A stretch of DNA of 64,000 bases from Mycobacterium sp. 155 (GCF_000373905.1 NZ_KB892705.1:3732478-3796477); one strand, 5' to 3'. Shown: positions 38,819 through 50,553, counted from the first letter of the stretch. The notes: generated from the letters alone by a model not told the origin. Program-made: numbers and translations.

Positions 38819-39407
38819 GTCCTATGCGCCCCTTCGATAATCCCCACAATGAGCTCTATTCGACGGTTTCCGGCCGGGCTGCACAGCGTAAGGCCATGCA
38901 AGCACGCCGAAGAAACCGTTGTCGAAGAACCACCGTAGAGCTTTCCGCATCAAGTTGAAAGCTAATCGATCGGGGTGACATCAGCAGGTGTCGAGGCATG
39001 TGAGGCGCCCCTCGATCAGGGGTGTCCCCAACAGCCTTCTTCTAGGAAGAATTCTAAGTAGATATTTGAGTAACAGTAATAGGCATTGTGGAATCTGGGG
39101 ATCACGCGGTGTATGTGCTGTATGTCCGGTGTGTCGTGGTGTGAGTCGGCTGTGGAGACTTGGGTCGGACCGTAGCGGGTGCTGTGGACAATCGGGGCTG
39201 TGTGGATCGTCTCGCCACTCATCCTGTGGTTCGCCCGCAGCTTGTACACAGTGCTGTCCACAGGGCTCGACCGCGTGAAACTGTGACGCCTGACGCGGCT
39301 GTGACAAAAGATGTCGTTCAGATCGGCTGCGCGATGAGCCGATACGACCACTATGTGGGACGGCGACAAGACGCCGATCGCAGGAGGAAGCGCAGGGGAG
39401 GTGTGCG
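38819..39407. other. oriC: Replication origin oriC (dnaA-dnaN intergenic region)
   Basis: These 589 bp contain no gene and sit where mycobacterial origins map. A perfect mycobacterial DnaA box TTGTCCACA is present on the minus strand at 39183-39191. One-mismatch boxes lie at 39242-39250 (TTGTACACA) and 39254-39262 (CTGTCCACA), and weaker ones at other TGTGGA and GTGGA runs between 39140 and 39310. An AT-rich stretch at about 39040-39095 (AGAATTCTAAGTAGATATTT and following bases) is the best candidate for the unwinding element. Flanking genes diverge in leading-strand orientation. Confidence 0.88.
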
Positions 39408-40862
39408 TCAGCGCTTGGCGCGCTGGCGGATACGGGTGGTGAGTTCCTTGACGTGATCGAAAACCTCGCGTCGCTCGGCCATCTCGCCCCGGATCTTCTT
39501 CTCGGCGTACATCACCGTGGTGTGGTCGCGACCGAACGCCTGCCCTATCTTCGGCAGCGAGAGATCGGTGAGTTCACGGCACAGATACATGGCAATCTGC
39601 CGGGACTGCGCCAGAGCCCTGGTCTTTCCCGGCCCACGCAGTTCCTCGACGGTGGTTTCGAAGTACTCCGCGGTGGCGGCCATGATGGCGGCCGCACTGA
39701 TCTGCATGGTGGTGGGGTCGGCGATCAGATCGCGCAGCACGACTTCCGCCAGTGACTTGTCGATCCGGGTCTTGTTGAGCGAGGCGAACGCCGTCACGCG
39801 AATCAGCGCGCCCTCGAGCTCACGAATGTTGCGGTCGATGCTGCTGGCGATGAGTTCGAGAACGTCATCGGGCACATCGAGACGATCCATCTGGGCTTTT
39901 TTGCGCAGAATCGCGATGCGAGTTTCCAGCTCGGGAGGCTGGACGTCGGTGATCAGGCCCCACTCGAACCGCGTACGCAACCGGTCTTCGAGGGTGGCCA
40001 ACTGCTTGGGGGGCCGATCGGACGAGATCACGATCTGTTTGTTCGCGTTGTGCAGCGTGTTGAAGGTATGGAAGAACTCTTCCTGGATGCCTTCTTTGCC
40101 TTCGATGAACTGGATGTCGTCGACCAGGAGGATGTCGATGTCGCGGTAACTGCGTTTGAACGTCGCCTTGCGATCGTCGCGCAGCGAGTTGATGAAGTCG
40201 TTGGTGAATTCTTCGGTGGAGACGTACTTGACGCGCATGCCAGGAAAGAGACGTTGGGCATAGTTACCCGCGGCGTGCAGCAGATGGGTCTTGCCGAGGC
40301 CGGATTCACCCCAGATGAACAGCGGGTTGTAGGCCCGGGCCGGCGCCTCGGCGATCGCGAGCGTCGCGGCATGGGCGAACCGGTTGGACGCCCCGATGAC
40401 GAAGGTGTCGAACGTGTAGCGCCGATTCAGGTTGACTGCGTTGGCATCGGTTGCAGCGGCGCTCGGCTGCGGGTTGCTGAAGTAGGTAGGCCAGCTTTCC
40501 TCGACATTGACGCGAGCCGCTCGGTCATCGTCGACCTCGTCGACTTCGGCCGTGGCCGGCTCGAGGTGGCTGTCGGGGATGTCGATTTCCTCCGGCGGGC
40601 TCGGGGTCGCGATCCGGACGCCGAGTTCGACTCGCTGCCCGAGCCGGCGGCTCAGTGCTGAGACGATAGGTTCGCGCAGGTGACGTTCGATCTCATTCTG
40701 GACGAAAGGCGTCGGAACCGACAGCAGAGCAAACCCCTCGGTGATGACCAGCGGCTGCACGAGCTTGAGCCAGGCTCTTTGCTGAGGGGTTGTGTCGCCG
40801 TTGAGTTCGGCAACGACGTCGTTCCAGATCGAGACGAAGGGCGGGTCGGGGTCAGCGGTCAT
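39408..40862 (-). CDS. dnaA: Chromosomal replication initiator DnaA
   Basis: The 484-residue protein has domain I (about 1-90, [11 protein letters not shown]), an acidic linker, and the AAA+ domain with Walker [16 protein letters not shown] (about 184-198) and Walker [11 protein letters not shown]. The C-terminal DNA-binding domain has the signature [15 protein letters not shown]. It binds DnaA boxes and opens oriC. Its own upstream region holds several box-like sites, which suggests autoregulation. Confidence 0.97.
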   Translation of the reverse strand: MTADPDPPFVSIWNDVVAELNGDTTPQQRAWLKLVQPLVITEGFALLSVPTPFVQNEIERHLREPIVSALSRRLGQRVELGVRIATPSPPEEIDIPDSHLEPATAEVDEVDDDRAARVNVEESWPTYFSNPQPSAAATDANAVNLNRRYTFDTFVIGASNRFAHAATLAIAEAPARAYNPLFIWGESGLGKTHLLHAAGNYAQRLFPGMRVKYVSTEEFTNDFINSLRDDRKATFKRSYRDIDILLVDDIQFIEGKEGIQEEFFHTFNTLHNANKQIVISSDRPPKQLATLEDRLRTRFEWGLITDVQPPELETRIAILRKKAQMDRLDVPDDVLELIASSIDRNIRELEGALIRVTAFASLNKTRIDKSLAEVVLRDLIADPTTMQISAAAIMAATAEYFETTVEELRGPGKTRALAQSRQIAMYLCRELTDLSLPKIGQAFGRDHTTVMYAEKKIRGEMAERREVFDHVKELTTRIRQRAKR

Positions 40863-41373
40863 CGACGGTTACCCCTATCACTGTCCTTGGAGGTCCGGTC
40901 AACGGACGACCAATAGAACGAAGACGAACTGTCCACATATTTATCCACAGGTTGTGGAAAAAGGACAGTCGTCGTCGCTTTTGTTGACTTGTGCGCAGGA
41001 CGTCGTAGCGGGCTCACATCGTGTGAGAATGTGGCAGGTGCTTGACGTCCTCGATTCCTGGTCTGAGGCCAGCCCGATGCGGGACGGCTACGAACGGTAT
41101 TGCCAGAAGCTAACAGTTTTCTTTCGACGTGCCAACCGTTCTGCAACATTGCCCTAATACGCCCGGGTAGTAGGTTTGACCCAGCGAAAACTCGTCAGTA
41201 CCCTCGAGCAGTCGCCCGCACGTGGCGATACGGCTGCGATCCTGGTCCGCCCGGAGTCTGCGCCGGTAAGTAGAGCACGACGCACCACAGCTTATTAGGG
41301 ACAGTCGCGTCCTCACCGACACATATCGGGTCGGAGAGCCGCGGGTGCCATATAGAAACAAGGAGAGATTGCC
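40863..41373. promoter_or_regulatory. dnaA-rpmH divergent regulatory region
   Basis: This 511-bp region has no gene. Near dnaA it holds CTGTCCACA (40929-40937), TTATCCACA (40941-40949, a perfect classical DnaA box) and, reversed, TTTTCCACA (40953-40961), in AT-rich DNA. The right part carries the rpmH promoter and leader, ending in AAGGAGAG before the GTG start. No clear -10/-35 can be assigned. Confidence 0.6.
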
Positions 41374-41517
41374 GTGGCCAAGGGCAAGCGGACCTTCCAG
41401 CCGAACAACCGCCGTCGTGCGCGGGTGCATGGTTTCCGGCTGCGCATGCGGACCCGTGCCGGTCGCGCCATCGTCTCCAGCCGCCGTAGTAAGGGCCGTC
41501 GTTCGCTCACTGCGTGA
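41374..41517 (+). CDS. rpmH: 50S ribosomal protein L34
   Basis: A 47-residue, strongly basic protein starts at GTG 41374 after AAGGAGAG and reads [20 protein letters not shown], with [19 protein letters not shown] and SLTA at the end. This is the complete L34 sequence pattern. It belongs to the large ribosomal subunit and precedes rnpA by 21 bp, the usual order. Confidence 0.97.
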   Translation: MAKGKRTFQPNNRRRARVHGFRLRMRTRAGRAIVSSRRSKGRRSLTA

Positions 41518-41538
41518 TTCGACGCAGGATCTAGCGCG

Positions 41539-41895
41539 GTGCTTCCGGCTCAGAACCGGATGAGGCGGTCCGCGGAATTCGGTGCCACCGTCAGTCGCGG
41601 TGTGCGCGTAGCACAACCGGATGTGGTGGTGCACGCGTTGCGTGACGACTTGGACGCCAGTGGACCGCGGATCGGCCTGGTGGTCTCAAAATCCATCGGT
41701 AACGCCGTAGAGCGGCACCGGGTGTCGCGCCGTCTCCGGCACGCTGCCCGTACGGTGCTGCCTCGCCTCGAGCCCACCGATCGCGTGGTCATCCGGGCGC
41801 GGCCGAGTTGCCGAGAGGCCCTGTCTGCGCATTTGGAACGTCAACTCACCGCCGCTCTGGAGCGAGCCACAGTACGGCTCGGTACGGCTTCATGA
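41539..41895 (+). CDS. rnpA: Ribonuclease P protein component
   Basis: This 118-residue basic protein starts [14 protein letters not shown] and contains the RNase P signature [18 protein letters not shown]. It assists the RNase P RNA in cutting tRNA 5' leaders. It starts at GTG 41539 and its stop overlaps the yidD start (ATGA). Confidence 0.95.
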   Translation: MLPAQNRMRRSAEFGATVSRGVRVAQPDVVVHALRDDLDASGPRIGLVVSKSIGNAVERHRVSRRLRHAARTVLPRLEPTDRVVIRARPSCREALSAHLERQLTAALERATVRLGTAS

Positions 41896-42176
41896 TCCGG
41901 CGGGCAAGTAAAGGTGCGGCCCGCGCTGTGATCTTTTTGATCCAGCTCTACCGACACATGCTCTCGCCACTGCGCTTGCCCACTTGCCGGTTCACCCCGA
42001 CGTGTAGCCAGTACGCCGTGGACGCACTCACTGAGTACGGCCTGTTCTATGGCGGCTGGCTGGCGATGGTTCGACTGCTGAAATGCGGGCCGTGGCATCG
42101 GGGAGGATGGGATCCGATACCGGAGCGCCGAAACGCTGATGCCGTCCGAGATGGCAGAAACGAGTCCTATGTTTAA
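41892..42176 (+). CDS. yidD: Membrane protein insertion efficiency factor YidD
   Basis: The ATG at 41892 overlaps the rnpA stop and gives 94 residues. The hallmark is [19 protein letters not shown] and [14 protein letters not shown], with an N-terminal amphipathic helix ([12 protein letters not shown]). It aids YidC-dependent insertion of membrane proteins and overlaps yidC by about eight bases. Confidence 0.94.
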   Translation: MIRRASKGAARAVIFLIQLYRHMLSPLRLPTCRFTPTCSQYAVDALTEYGLFYGGWLAMVRLLKCGPWHRGGWDPIPERRNADAVRDGRNESYV

Positions 42177-43233
42177 TTGGTTCAGTCTCGACATCATCTA
42201 TTACCCGGTGTCGGCCATCATGTGGGTCTGGTACAAGGCGTTCTCCTTCGTCCTGGGGCCGTCGAACTTCTTCGCCTGGGCGCTGTCGGTGATGTTCTTG
42301 GTGTTCACCCTGCGCGCGATCCTGTACAAGCCGTTCGTCAAGCAAATCCGCACGACGCGGCAGATGCAGGAGTTGCAACCGCAGATCAAGGCGCTCCAGA
42401 AGAAGTACGGCAAGGACCGCCAGCGGATGGCCCTGGAGATGCAGAAGTTACAGAAGGAGCACGGGTTCAACCCGATCCTCGGCTGTCTGCCGATGCTGGC
42501 GCAGGTGCCGGTGTTCCTCGGGTTGTTCCATGTGCTGCGGTCGTTCAACCGGACAGTGGGCGGATTCGGTCAGGTGCACATGTCGGTGGCCGAGAACCGG
42601 GCCACGGGCAACTATGTGTTCAGCCCGACCGACGTGGGGCACTTCCTGGATGCCAACCTGTTCGGTGCACCCCTGGGCGCGACGATGGTGCAGACCACGG
42701 GTCTGGATGCTTTCACTGTCTTCAACCGACCGGCGGTGATCGCGGTTGGCGTACCGATCATGATCCTGGCCGGTATTGCGACTTACTTCAACAGCCGGGC
42801 GTCGGTGGCGCGGCAGACTCCTGAGGCGGCGGCCAACCCGCAGACCGCGATGATGAACAAGCTGGCGTTGTACGTGTTCCCGTTCGGCGTCGTCGCCGGC
42901 GGACCGTTCCTGCCGCTCGCGATCATCCTGTACTGGTTCTCGAACAACATCTGGACGTTTGGTCAGCAGCACTACGTGTTCGGATTGATCGAGAAGGAAG
43001 AGGAAGCCAAGAAGGTCGAGGCGATGGAGCGGCGGGCGGCCAATGCGCCGGCGCCGGGAGCCAAGCCCAGTCGATCGCGTAAGGCCGAGTCGAATTCGGC
43101 AGATGACGAGCCGGAGGGTACGGCGACCGAACTGACCGAAAGCACGGGCGATGGTAGTGCAGCGGGCTCGACGGAGGATGCGGCCGGCCGCACTCCGAAG
43201 CCCGGCGCGCGCTCCAAGAAGCGGAAGCGTTGA
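42169..43233 (+). CDS. yidC: Membrane protein insertase YidC
   Basis: The ATG at 42169 ([19 protein letters not shown]) gives 354 residues; upstream in-frame ATGs at 42139 and 42151 are possible but lie deep within yidD. Oxa1-family features are five membrane segments, the long basic loop [20 protein letters not shown] and [20 protein letters not shown]. The C-terminus is basic and disordered. It inserts membrane proteins alone or with Sec. Confidence 0.94.
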   Translation: MFNWFSLDIIYYPVSAIMWVWYKAFSFVLGPSNFFAWALSVMFLVFTLRAILYKPFVKQIRTTRQMQELQPQIKALQKKYGKDRQRMALEMQKLQKEHGFNPILGCLPMLAQVPVFLGLFHVLRSFNRTVGGFGQVHMSVAENRATGNYVFSPTDVGHFLDANLFGAPLGATMVQTTGLDAFTVFNRPAVIAVGVPIMILAGIATYFNSRASVARQTPEAAANPQTAMMNKLALYVFPFGVVAGGPFLPLAIILYWFSNNIWTFGQQHYVFGLIEKEEEAKKVEAMERRAANAPAPGAKPSRSRKAESNSADDEPEGTATELTESTGDGSAAGSTEDAAGRTPKPGARSKKRKR

Positions 43234-43268
43234 CCAGTTCCGGCTGGCGAAAGTAGGGAGAGACAGAC

Positions 43269-43805
43269 ATGACGGACGCACAGACCACCGATGCCGGCCT
43301 CGAGCCAGAGGCTCCGCGGACAACACCATCGGCGGACGATCTCGAAGAGCGACTGGTCGCCGAAGGCGAGATCGCCGGCGACTATCTCGAAGAGCTGCTC
43401 GATCTGCTCGACTTCGATGGTGACATCGATCTCGATGTGGAGGGTGATCGTGCGGTCGTGAGTATCGACGGCGGGAGCGACTTGAACAAGCTCGTCGGCC
43501 GCAAAGGCGAGGTGTTGGACGCGTTGCAGGAGTTGACCCGGCTGGCCGTGCATCAGAAGACCGGCGAGCGCAGTCGACTGATGCTCGACATCGCGCGGTG
43601 GCGTCGGCGGCGGCGCGATGAACTGGCCGCGCTGGGCGACAAGGTGGCCCGCCGGGTGCTGGAGAGCGGCCAGCGCGAGGAACTCGCGCCGATGACTCCG
43701 TTCGAACGGAAGATCGTGCACGACGCGGTTGCGGCCGTGGAGGGTGTGCGTAGCGAGAGCGAGGGCGTCGAGCCGTCGCGTCGCGTCGTTGTACTGCTCG
43801 GCTGA
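43269..43805 (+). CDS. jag: Jag/KhpB-like RNA-binding protein (KH and R3H)
   Basis: The 178-residue protein has an acidic N-terminus, a KH-like domain with the loop NKLVGRKGEVLDALQ, and a C-terminal R3H domain with PFERKIVHDAVAAVEGVRS. It follows yidC by 35 bp, the usual order. In other bacteria KhpB binds small RNAs and links to cell elongation. Confidence 0.92.
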   Translation: MTDAQTTDAGLEPEAPRTTPSADDLEERLVAEGEIAGDYLEELLDLLDFDGDIDLDVEGDRAVVSIDGGSDLNKLVGRKGEVLDALQELTRLAVHQKTGERSRLMLDIARWRRRRRDELAALGDKVARRVLESGQREELAPMTPFERKIVHDAVAAVEGVRSESEGVEPSRRVVVLLG

Positions 43806-43841
43806 TTCATTAGTTACATCGGTGTAGTTCGTGTGTAGTAG

Positions 43842-44540
<699 letters not shown>

Positions 44541-44542
44541 AG

Positions 44543-45511
44543 ATGAGCTCGGGTCGGAGCAGGACCGCAGCCGCCAAGACGAGCATCGTTTCACGTGAAA
44601 CACTCGGCGGTGCCGATCGCTCTGACTGGACCGCGGACACCGGAATGGACACCCCGATCGCGGCCGAGGCCGAGCGGGCCACCCGGCTCCTGCACACCAC
44701 GCATGGTCAACTCCCGCGCCCGGCGCATCAGCGGGTCTTTACCATCGCCAATCAGAAGGGCGGCGTCGGCAAGACCACGACGGCGGTAAATGTTGCAGCT
44801 GCCCTCGCGCGGCAAGGACTTCGCATCCTGGTGATCGATCTCGATCCGCAGGGCAACGCCAGTACGGCGCTGAGTATCGAACACCGGCCTGGCACCTTGT
44901 CCTCATATGAGGTCTTGATTGGTGAGACGCCGGTCCAGGAGGCGCTGCAGCAGAGTCCGCACAACGAACGCTTGTTTTGTATTCCCGCGACGATCGACTT
45001 GGCCGGCGCGGAGATTGAACTCGTCAGTATGGTTGCGCGCGAGGGTCGGTTGCGTTCTGCGCTGGCCGAGCTCAAGCAGCACAACTTCGACTACGTCTTC
45101 ATCGACTGCCCGCCGTCGCTGGGCCTGCTGACCATCAATGCGTTCGTGGCCGCGGCGGAGGTACTCATTCCGATCCAGTGCGAGTACTACGCGCTGGAAG
45201 GCGTCGGTCAGTTGCTCCGAAACATCGAGATGGTCAAGGCCCACCTGAACCCGAATCTGTCGGTATCCACAGTGATACTCACGATGTACGACGGCCGAAC
45301 CAAGCTGGCGGATCAGGTTGCCGAGGACGTTCGTGAACACTTCGGTGACAAGGTGCTCAAGACCGTGATTCCGCGCAGCGTCAAAGTGTCGGAAGCACCC
45401 GGCTACGGGATGACGATCCTCGACTACGATCCGGGTTCCCGTGGCGCGCTGAGCTACCTCGACGCCAGCCGCGAGATCGCGCACCGTGGTGCGCCGCCCC
45501 GCGCAGAGTAG
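44543..45511 (+). CDS. parA: Chromosome-partitioning ATPase ParA (Soj)
   Basis: The ATG at 44543 stands six bases after GCAGGAG, better spaced than the ATG at 44537; the product has about 322 residues. The deviant Walker A NQKGGVGKTTTAVNVAAAL, the A' motif DLDPQGNAST and FIDCPPSLGLLT identify ParA. It drives ParB-parS complexes apart after replication. The N-terminal codons VSRET contain the second parS site. Confidence 0.95.
   Translation: MSSGRSRTAAAKTSIVSRETLGGADRSDWTADTGMDTPIAAEAERATRLLHTTHGQLPRPAHQRVFTIANQKGGVGKTTTAVNVAAALARQGLRILVIDLDPQGNASTALSIEHRPGTLSSYEVLIGETPVQEALQQSPHNERLFCIPATIDLAGAEIELVSMVAREGRLRSALAELKQHNFDYVFIDCPPSLGLLTINAFVAAAEVLIPIQCEYYALEGVGQLLRNIEMVKAHLNPNLSVSTVILTMYDGRTKLADQVAEDVREHFGDKVLKTVIPRSVKVSEAPGYGMTILDYDPGSRGALSYLDASREIAHRGAPPRAE
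44587..44602. promoter_or_regulatory. parS: parS centromere site 2
   Basis: CGTTTCACGTGAAACA matches parS in 15 of 16 positions and lies within the 5' coding part of parA, 720 bp from site 1. Confidence 0.92.
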
Positions 45512-45562
45512 GGCGATTGGCGAACAGGTCGGGCAGTTGACAGCGATGAGCAGGAGACGATC

Positions 45563-46558
45563 ATGAATCAGCCGGCGAAGAAGCGCAGTGGGCTCGGACG
45601 CGGCCTGGCGTCTCTGATTCCTACCGGACCGGCCGACGACGGCACCGACTACTTGAGCCCGCGAATGGGGGCGACAGCCGCGGACGTTCTGCTCGGCCCG
45701 CCCGCGTCGTCGTCACCTGATACATCGCGGGCAGAGGTCGATGGCGTCGGTGCGACGTATCGGGAGATCGATCCCGGCCTGATCGATCCCAACCCGCGGC
45801 AGCCCCGCCAGGTCTTCGACGAAGAGGCACTCGACGAACTCGTGCACTCGATCCGCGAGTTCGGTTTGATGCAGCCGATCGTGGTGCGTGCCGTGGAGAC
45901 CGATGGCGCCACGCGCTACCAGCTGGTGATGGGGGAGCGGAGATGGCGTGCGGCACAGATCGCCGAGCTGACGGCCATCCCGGCGATCGTGCGGGAGACC
46001 GCTGACGACAGCATGCTGCGCGACGCACTCCTGGAGAACATCCACCGGGTGCAGCTCAACCCGCTGGAAGAGGCTGCGGCCTACCAACAGTTGCTCGACG
46101 AATTCGGTGTCACCCACGACGAACTCGCGACAAAGATCGGTCGGTCGCGGCCGCTGATCTCGAACATGATCCGCTTGCTGCGGCTGCCGATCGCGGTGCA
46201 GCGTCGGGTGGCAGCCGGCGTGCTCTCAGCGGGCCATGCCCGTGCGCTGCTTGCTCTGGAGGGCGGCCCGGAAAAGCAAGAGGAGCTTGCGGCGCGGATC
46301 GTGGCCGAGGGACTGTCGGTGCGTGCCACAGAAGAGGCCGTCACACTGGCCAATCGGGATGGCTCGACCCCTCCGGCGCCGCGGCGGAAGCCGATTCAGA
46401 TGCCTGGTCTGCAGGACGTTGCTGACCGACTCTCGACAACGTTCGACACCCGAGTGACCGTGAGCCTCGGCAAACGCAAAGGCAAGATCGTCGTCGAGTT
46501 CGGCTCGGTCGACGATCTACAGCGAATTGTCGAACTGATGAGCACCGAAGAACACTGA
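45563..46558 (+). CDS. parB: Chromosome-partitioning protein ParB
   Basis: This 331-residue protein has the CTP-binding box GERRWRAAQ, a helix-turn-helix [19 protein letters not shown] that reads parS, and a C-terminal dimerisation domain ending in [10 protein letters not shown]. It slides on DNA as a CTP-dependent clamp. It follows parA by 51 bp. Confidence 0.95.
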   Translation: MNQPAKKRSGLGRGLASLIPTGPADDGTDYLSPRMGATAADVLLGPPASSSPDTSRAEVDGVGATYREIDPGLIDPNPRQPRQVFDEEALDELVHSIREFGLMQPIVVRAVETDGATRYQLVMGERRWRAAQIAELTAIPAIVRETADDSMLRDALLENIHRVQLNPLEEAAAYQQLLDEFGVTHDELATKIGRSRPLISNMIRLLRLPIAVQRRVAAGVLSAGHARALLALEGGPEKQEELAARIVAEGLSVRATEEAVTLANRDGSTPPAPRRKPIQMPGLQDVADRLSTTFDTRVTVSLGKRKGKIVVEFGSVDDLQRIVELMSTEEH

Positions 46559-46786
46559 AAACCTACGTCCAACCACACAGGGGAATTACGTCACTGTGAC
46601 ACATCGGGTCGCAAGTATCGTCGCGTGAACCGTCGCGATAGGGAAAGCACTTGGGCGGCACCATATTTCGTTCGAAAAGCGGCGGAAGATGAGAGATTCG
46701 TCGCGGACCGCGCGGTTGCCGCCAAGCTCTCCTATCCTTGAGGGAGTGCCGCGTATACCGGCATCGTGTGGAAACCGGGGAGTCTA

Positions 46787-47587
46787 GTGTCAGCACGCAT
46801 CACGCCGCTCCGGCTCGAGGGATTCGAGCAGTTGCCGAAGCACGCGCGGCGGTGTGTCTTCTGGGAGGTCGATCCCTCGACGCTCGGTGGTGAGGACCAT
46901 CTCAGCGATCCCGAGTTCGAGAAGGAAGCCTGGCTCTCTATGGTCATGCTTGAGTGGGGATCGTGCGCCCAACTTGCCGTGGAGTCTCCGCCCCACGCTG
47001 GTGGCGAGTTCAGCCCGCCGATCACGGGTGACGAAGCCTGTCTCGGGTATGCGTTCTATGCCCCGCCCGGGGCGGTGCCGCGGGCTCGACTGTTCCCCAC
47101 GGCACCGGTCAGTGCCGATGCGGTGCTGTTGACTGCCGTCGCGGTGGAATCCACCGATGACACCGAGGGCTTGCCGGCCAGCCTGCTCGCCGCCGTGGTC
47201 GGTGATCTTGTTCGGCGCGGGGTGCGGGCATTGGAGGCGTTCGGCTATACCGAGGCAGTCACCGACCGCGAAGGCTGCGCGTCCCTACCCGAAGAGTTGG
47301 CGCCGGTCGTCCAGGTGCTGGGGGATTGCGCCGTAGATCAGTGCATGATCAGGTCCGACTTCCTGTTGGATGTCGGATTCTCGATCGTCGCTCCGCACAC
47401 GTACTTCCCGCGGTTGCGCCTCGAGTTGGACAAGGGCCTCGGCTGGAAGGCCGAGGTCGAGGCCGCGCTCGAGCGATTGCTCGCGAGTGCCCGGATTGAG
47501 TTGCCGGTCGGCTCGGCGATGATCGGCGCCGCGATGAACACCCGATCACCGATGAATTCGGTGTCGGTAAGTTGGCTACCTGAATAG
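46787..47587 (+). CDS. GNAT-like conserved protein (Rv3916c-like)
   Basis: The GTG at 46787 (MSARITPLRLEGFEQLP) gives 266 residues; a GTG at 46766 would add seven. The middle part has a GNAT-like layout (PVSADAVLLTAVAVES followed by LLAAVVGDLVRRGVRALEAFG), and the C-terminal half is specific to this mycobacterial family. It occupies the Rv3916c place between parB and cwlM. No substrate can be assigned. Confidence 0.65.
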   Translation: MSARITPLRLEGFEQLPKHARRCVFWEVDPSTLGGEDHLSDPEFEKEAWLSMVMLEWGSCAQLAVESPPHAGGEFSPPITGDEACLGYAFYAPPGAVPRARLFPTAPVSADAVLLTAVAVESTDDTEGLPASLLAAVVGDLVRRGVRALEAFGYTEAVTDREGCASLPEELAPVVQVLGDCAVDQCMIRSDFLLDVGFSIVAPHTYFPRLRLELDKGLGWKAEVEAALERLLASARIELPVGSAMIGAAMNTRSPMNSVSVSWLPE

Positions 47588-47616
47588 CGCAGGAGTACTC
47601 GACGACAAGACAGCGC

Positions 47617-47896
47617 GTGATCATCGTTGCAGGGCACATCATTGTCGAACCCGCACAAGGGCAGTCATATCTGACGGGGATGCGTAGCCGTCGTGGACCA
47701 GGCCCGCTGCGCGCACGGCTGTCTCGACTTCGCGGTCACTGCCGACCCGATCGATCCGGGCCGGATCAATGTGTACGAGCGGTGGGCTTCGCATTCAGCG
47801 GTAGAGGCATTCCGCAGTGACGGGCCGAGCGACGATCAAAGTGCGGCAATGATTTCGGCGTCCGCGGCCGAGATCCTGGACAGCACAACACCGTAG
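47617..47896 (+). pseudogene. Antibiotic-biosynthesis-monooxygenase (ABM) domain protein, frameshifted
   Basis: The GTG at 47617 starts MIIVAGHIIVEPAQ, the first strand of an ABM/YgiN fold. At the G run 47676-47679 the frame must shift by one base; deleting one G gives SYLTGCVAVVDQARCAHGCL and then VYERWASHSAVEAF, completing a roughly 92-residue ABM protein. As it stands, translation leaves the ABM frame after about 22 residues. Either a recent 1-bp insertion has broken the gene or the G count is a sequencing error. Confidence 0.7.
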
Positions 47897-47932
47897 CCGT
47901 CAAGGTGCCGAAACACGTTCGGGTTCTATCGA

Positions 47933-49123
47933 TTACGCTCCGCGCGGGGTCTGCTCGACCGACAGTTCGTGGGCGAGCAGCTCGGCGAACGTGAAAGTTC
48001 CTGTAGGACGGTCGTTCTTGCCCAGCAGGTATAGGCGCTTGACCGCCGCGAGGATGCCCTCTGCGATGGCGTCGCGAGTTTGGGTGGAGACCAGAAGATT
48101 GCGGTCACGCGGATTGGTGATGTAACCGACGTCCACCTGGACGGTCGGCATCCGGGTCAACCGGAGCAGATCCCAGGTGCGGCCGTGGGTGCGACAATCG
48201 CGTAACCCGGTGCGGGCCACCACCTCCCGCTGAATGAAGTCGGCGAGGTTGCGGCCGATGGTCGACACTGAACCGTGCGAGTTACCGAAGTGAAATGAGG
48301 CCACCCCGTTGGCCGACGGGCTGAGCTGAGTCGCGCAACGCAGGCTGATCATCAGATCGGCACCCACCGTGTTGGCGGTCGCCGCACGCTCGGTGTCCAG
48401 CGGACTGCGGCCGGCGGAGCGGGAGGTGAACGTGTCCATCCCGATGGCCGTCATCCGGCCTTCCAGCCGACTTGCCAAGTCCCACAAGATGTCAGCTTCG
48501 CTGATCGGACCCTCGGGGCCGTGCATGATCATGCCGTGGTCGGAGCCGCCGCGGCCCGGATCGATGATCACCCGCTTGCCCGACAGCCGAGGTCCCGACC
48601 GGCGGACCAGTTCCTCTTCGCGAATGGCGTGCGGTGAGCCGCCGGTCACCCGCGACCCCAGGAAGTACAGGGAGCGAAGAGTTTCGGGGCCGCAGATGCC
48701 GTCCGGATACAGGCCGTACTCACGCTGGTAGGACGACAGGGCGTTGTGGGTCTGCAGGCCGAAGTGGCCGTCGACCATGCCGGTGTAGAAACCGAGGTCC
48801 TGGAGCCGGGCCTGCAGCGTGGCGACGTCGTCGCCGTACATCGGTGCACCGAACTGATGGGTGAGAGTGCGCGCACCCAGCCGGTAGGAGGCCTCTCGCA
48901 ACGCGCGATAGGTCGCCTCTCCGACCATGCCGTCTACCAGCAGCCCGCGATGCTGCTGGAAGGCACGTACTGCCTGGTCGAGTTCGGCATCGAACACATC
49001 CAGGGCGACATGCCTACCGGTGCTCAGATCGGCGTCGGGGCTGTCGATGAGACCGAGCGCCATGAGCGCTTCCCGGATCTCGGTGACCGCACCGCCACGG
49101 TCACCGTGACGCAGACTCGACAT
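47933..49123 (-). CDS. cwlM: CwlM, amidase-like regulator of peptidoglycan synthesis
   Basis: The 396-residue protein has two N-terminal peptidoglycan-binding-type repeats (LRHGDRGGAVTEIREAL and YGDDVATLQARLQDLGF) and a C-terminal amidase_3 domain with IDPGRGGSDHGM and TVQVDVGYITNPRDR. There is no signal peptide. In mycobacteria CwlM is cytoplasmic, is phosphorylated by PknB and then activates MurA, so it is a regulator and not a hydrolase. Confidence 0.93.
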   Translation of the reverse strand: MSSLRHGDRGGAVTEIREALMALGLIDSPDADLSTGRHVALDVFDAELDQAVRAFQQHRGLLVDGMVGEATYRALREASYRLGARTLTHQFGAPMYGDDVATLQARLQDLGFYTGMVDGHFGLQTHNALSSYQREYGLYPDGICGPETLRSLYFLGSRVTGGSPHAIREEELVRRSGPRLSGKRVIIDPGRGGSDHGMIMHGPEGPISEADILWDLASRLEGRMTAIGMDTFTSRSAGRSPLDTERAATANTVGADLMISLRCATQLSPSANGVASFHFGNSHGSVSTIGRNLADFIQREVVARTGLRDCRTHGRTWDLLRLTRMPTVQVDVGYITNPRDRNLLVSTQTRDAIAEGILAAVKRLYLLGKNDRPTGTFTFAELLAHELSVEQTPRGA

Positions 49124-49250
49124 ACGGTCCCTCCAGGCTGGTTTTCGGCGGGTTGCCGAAACTGACCAGCCAGCATTGTCTCAGATTTCGACCAAATACC
49201 GGAAAACGGCTGGCGGGCCGATGCGGGTCTTACCGTCTGTTAACGCGGGG

Positions 49251-49583
<333 letters not shown>

Positions 49584-49617
49584 GGTGTCATTCCTGTCGC
49601 TCGAAACGGGTTGGGGA

Positions 49618-50553
49618 TCAGTCGTTGTCGGCCAGCCAGCGTTCGGCGTCGATGGACGCCGCACAGCCGCTGCCCGCGGCGGTGATGGCCTGGCGGTAGG
49701 TGTGGTCGACCAGGTCCCCGGCTGCGAATACGCCGTCGACCGATGTCGCGGTGGTGCGCCCGACGGTCAGCACGTAACCCTCGTCGTCGAGGTCGACCTG
49801 GCCGCGTACCAGTTCCGAACGCGGATCGTGGCCGATCGCCACGAACACGCCGGTCACGGCCAGCTTGGATTCCTCACCCGTCACGGTGTCGCGCAACCGC
49901 ACCCCTGTCACCTTGGGCGAACCTTCGATCTCGGTGATCTCGGTGTTGGTGAGGAAGGTGATCTTGTCGTTGGCCCGGGCGCGTTCCAGCATGATCTTCG
50001 ACGCGCGGAACTCTTCGCGGCGGTGGATGAGGGTCACGCTGCGGGCGAACCGGGTGAGGAAGGTCGCTTCTTCCATGGCTGAATCACCGCCGCCGACGAC
50101 CACGATGTCCTCGTCGCGGAAGAAGAAGCCGTCGCAGGTGGCGCAGGTACTCACCCCCATCCCCGTCAGCGCCTCTTCGCCGGGCACCCCGAGGTGGCGG
50201 GCCGCGGCACCCATCGCCAGGATCACCGAGCGGGCCCGGTGGGTCTCGTCGCCCACCGTGACCGACTTCAGCGGGCCGGTGAGGTCGACCGCGTCGACGT
50301 CTTCCATCCGCAGGTCCGCGCCGAAGTGCAGTGCCTGCTCGCGCATCTGGTCCATCAGCTCGGGCCCGGTGATGCCGTCGCGGAAGCCCGGGTAGTTCTC
50401 CACCTCGGTGGTGGTCATCAGCGCGCCGCCGAACTGCGTGCCCTCGAACACCAGCGGTTTGAGCTGGGCGCGGGCCGCGTACACGGCAGCGGTGTAACCG
50501 GCAGGTCCCGATCCGATGATGATGACGTCGTGGACGGTCTCTGGGGAGGTCAT
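49618..50553 (-). CDS. trxB: Thioredoxin reductase
   Basis: The 311-residue flavoprotein has the FAD motif [17 protein letters not shown], the redox site [11 protein letters not shown], the NADPH motif [12 protein letters not shown] and the FAD end motif [16 protein letters not shown]. It uses NADPH to reduce TrxC. SigM, encoded next to it, is a regulator of this neighbourhood in mycobacteria. Confidence 0.96.
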   Translation of the reverse strand: MTSPETVHDVIIIGSGPAGYTAAVYAARAQLKPLVFEGTQFGGALMTTTEVENYPGFRDGITGPELMDQMREQALHFGADLRMEDVDAVDLTGPLKSVTVGDETHRARSVILAMGAAARHLGVPGEEALTGMGVSTCATCDGFFFRDEDIVVVGGGDSAMEEATFLTRFARSVTLIHRREEFRASKIMLERARANDKITFLTNTEITEIEGSPKVTGVRLRDTVTGEESKLAVTGVFVAIGHDPRSELVRGQVDLDDEGYVLTVGRTTATSVDGVFAAGDLVDHTYRQAITAAGSGCAASIDAERWLADND

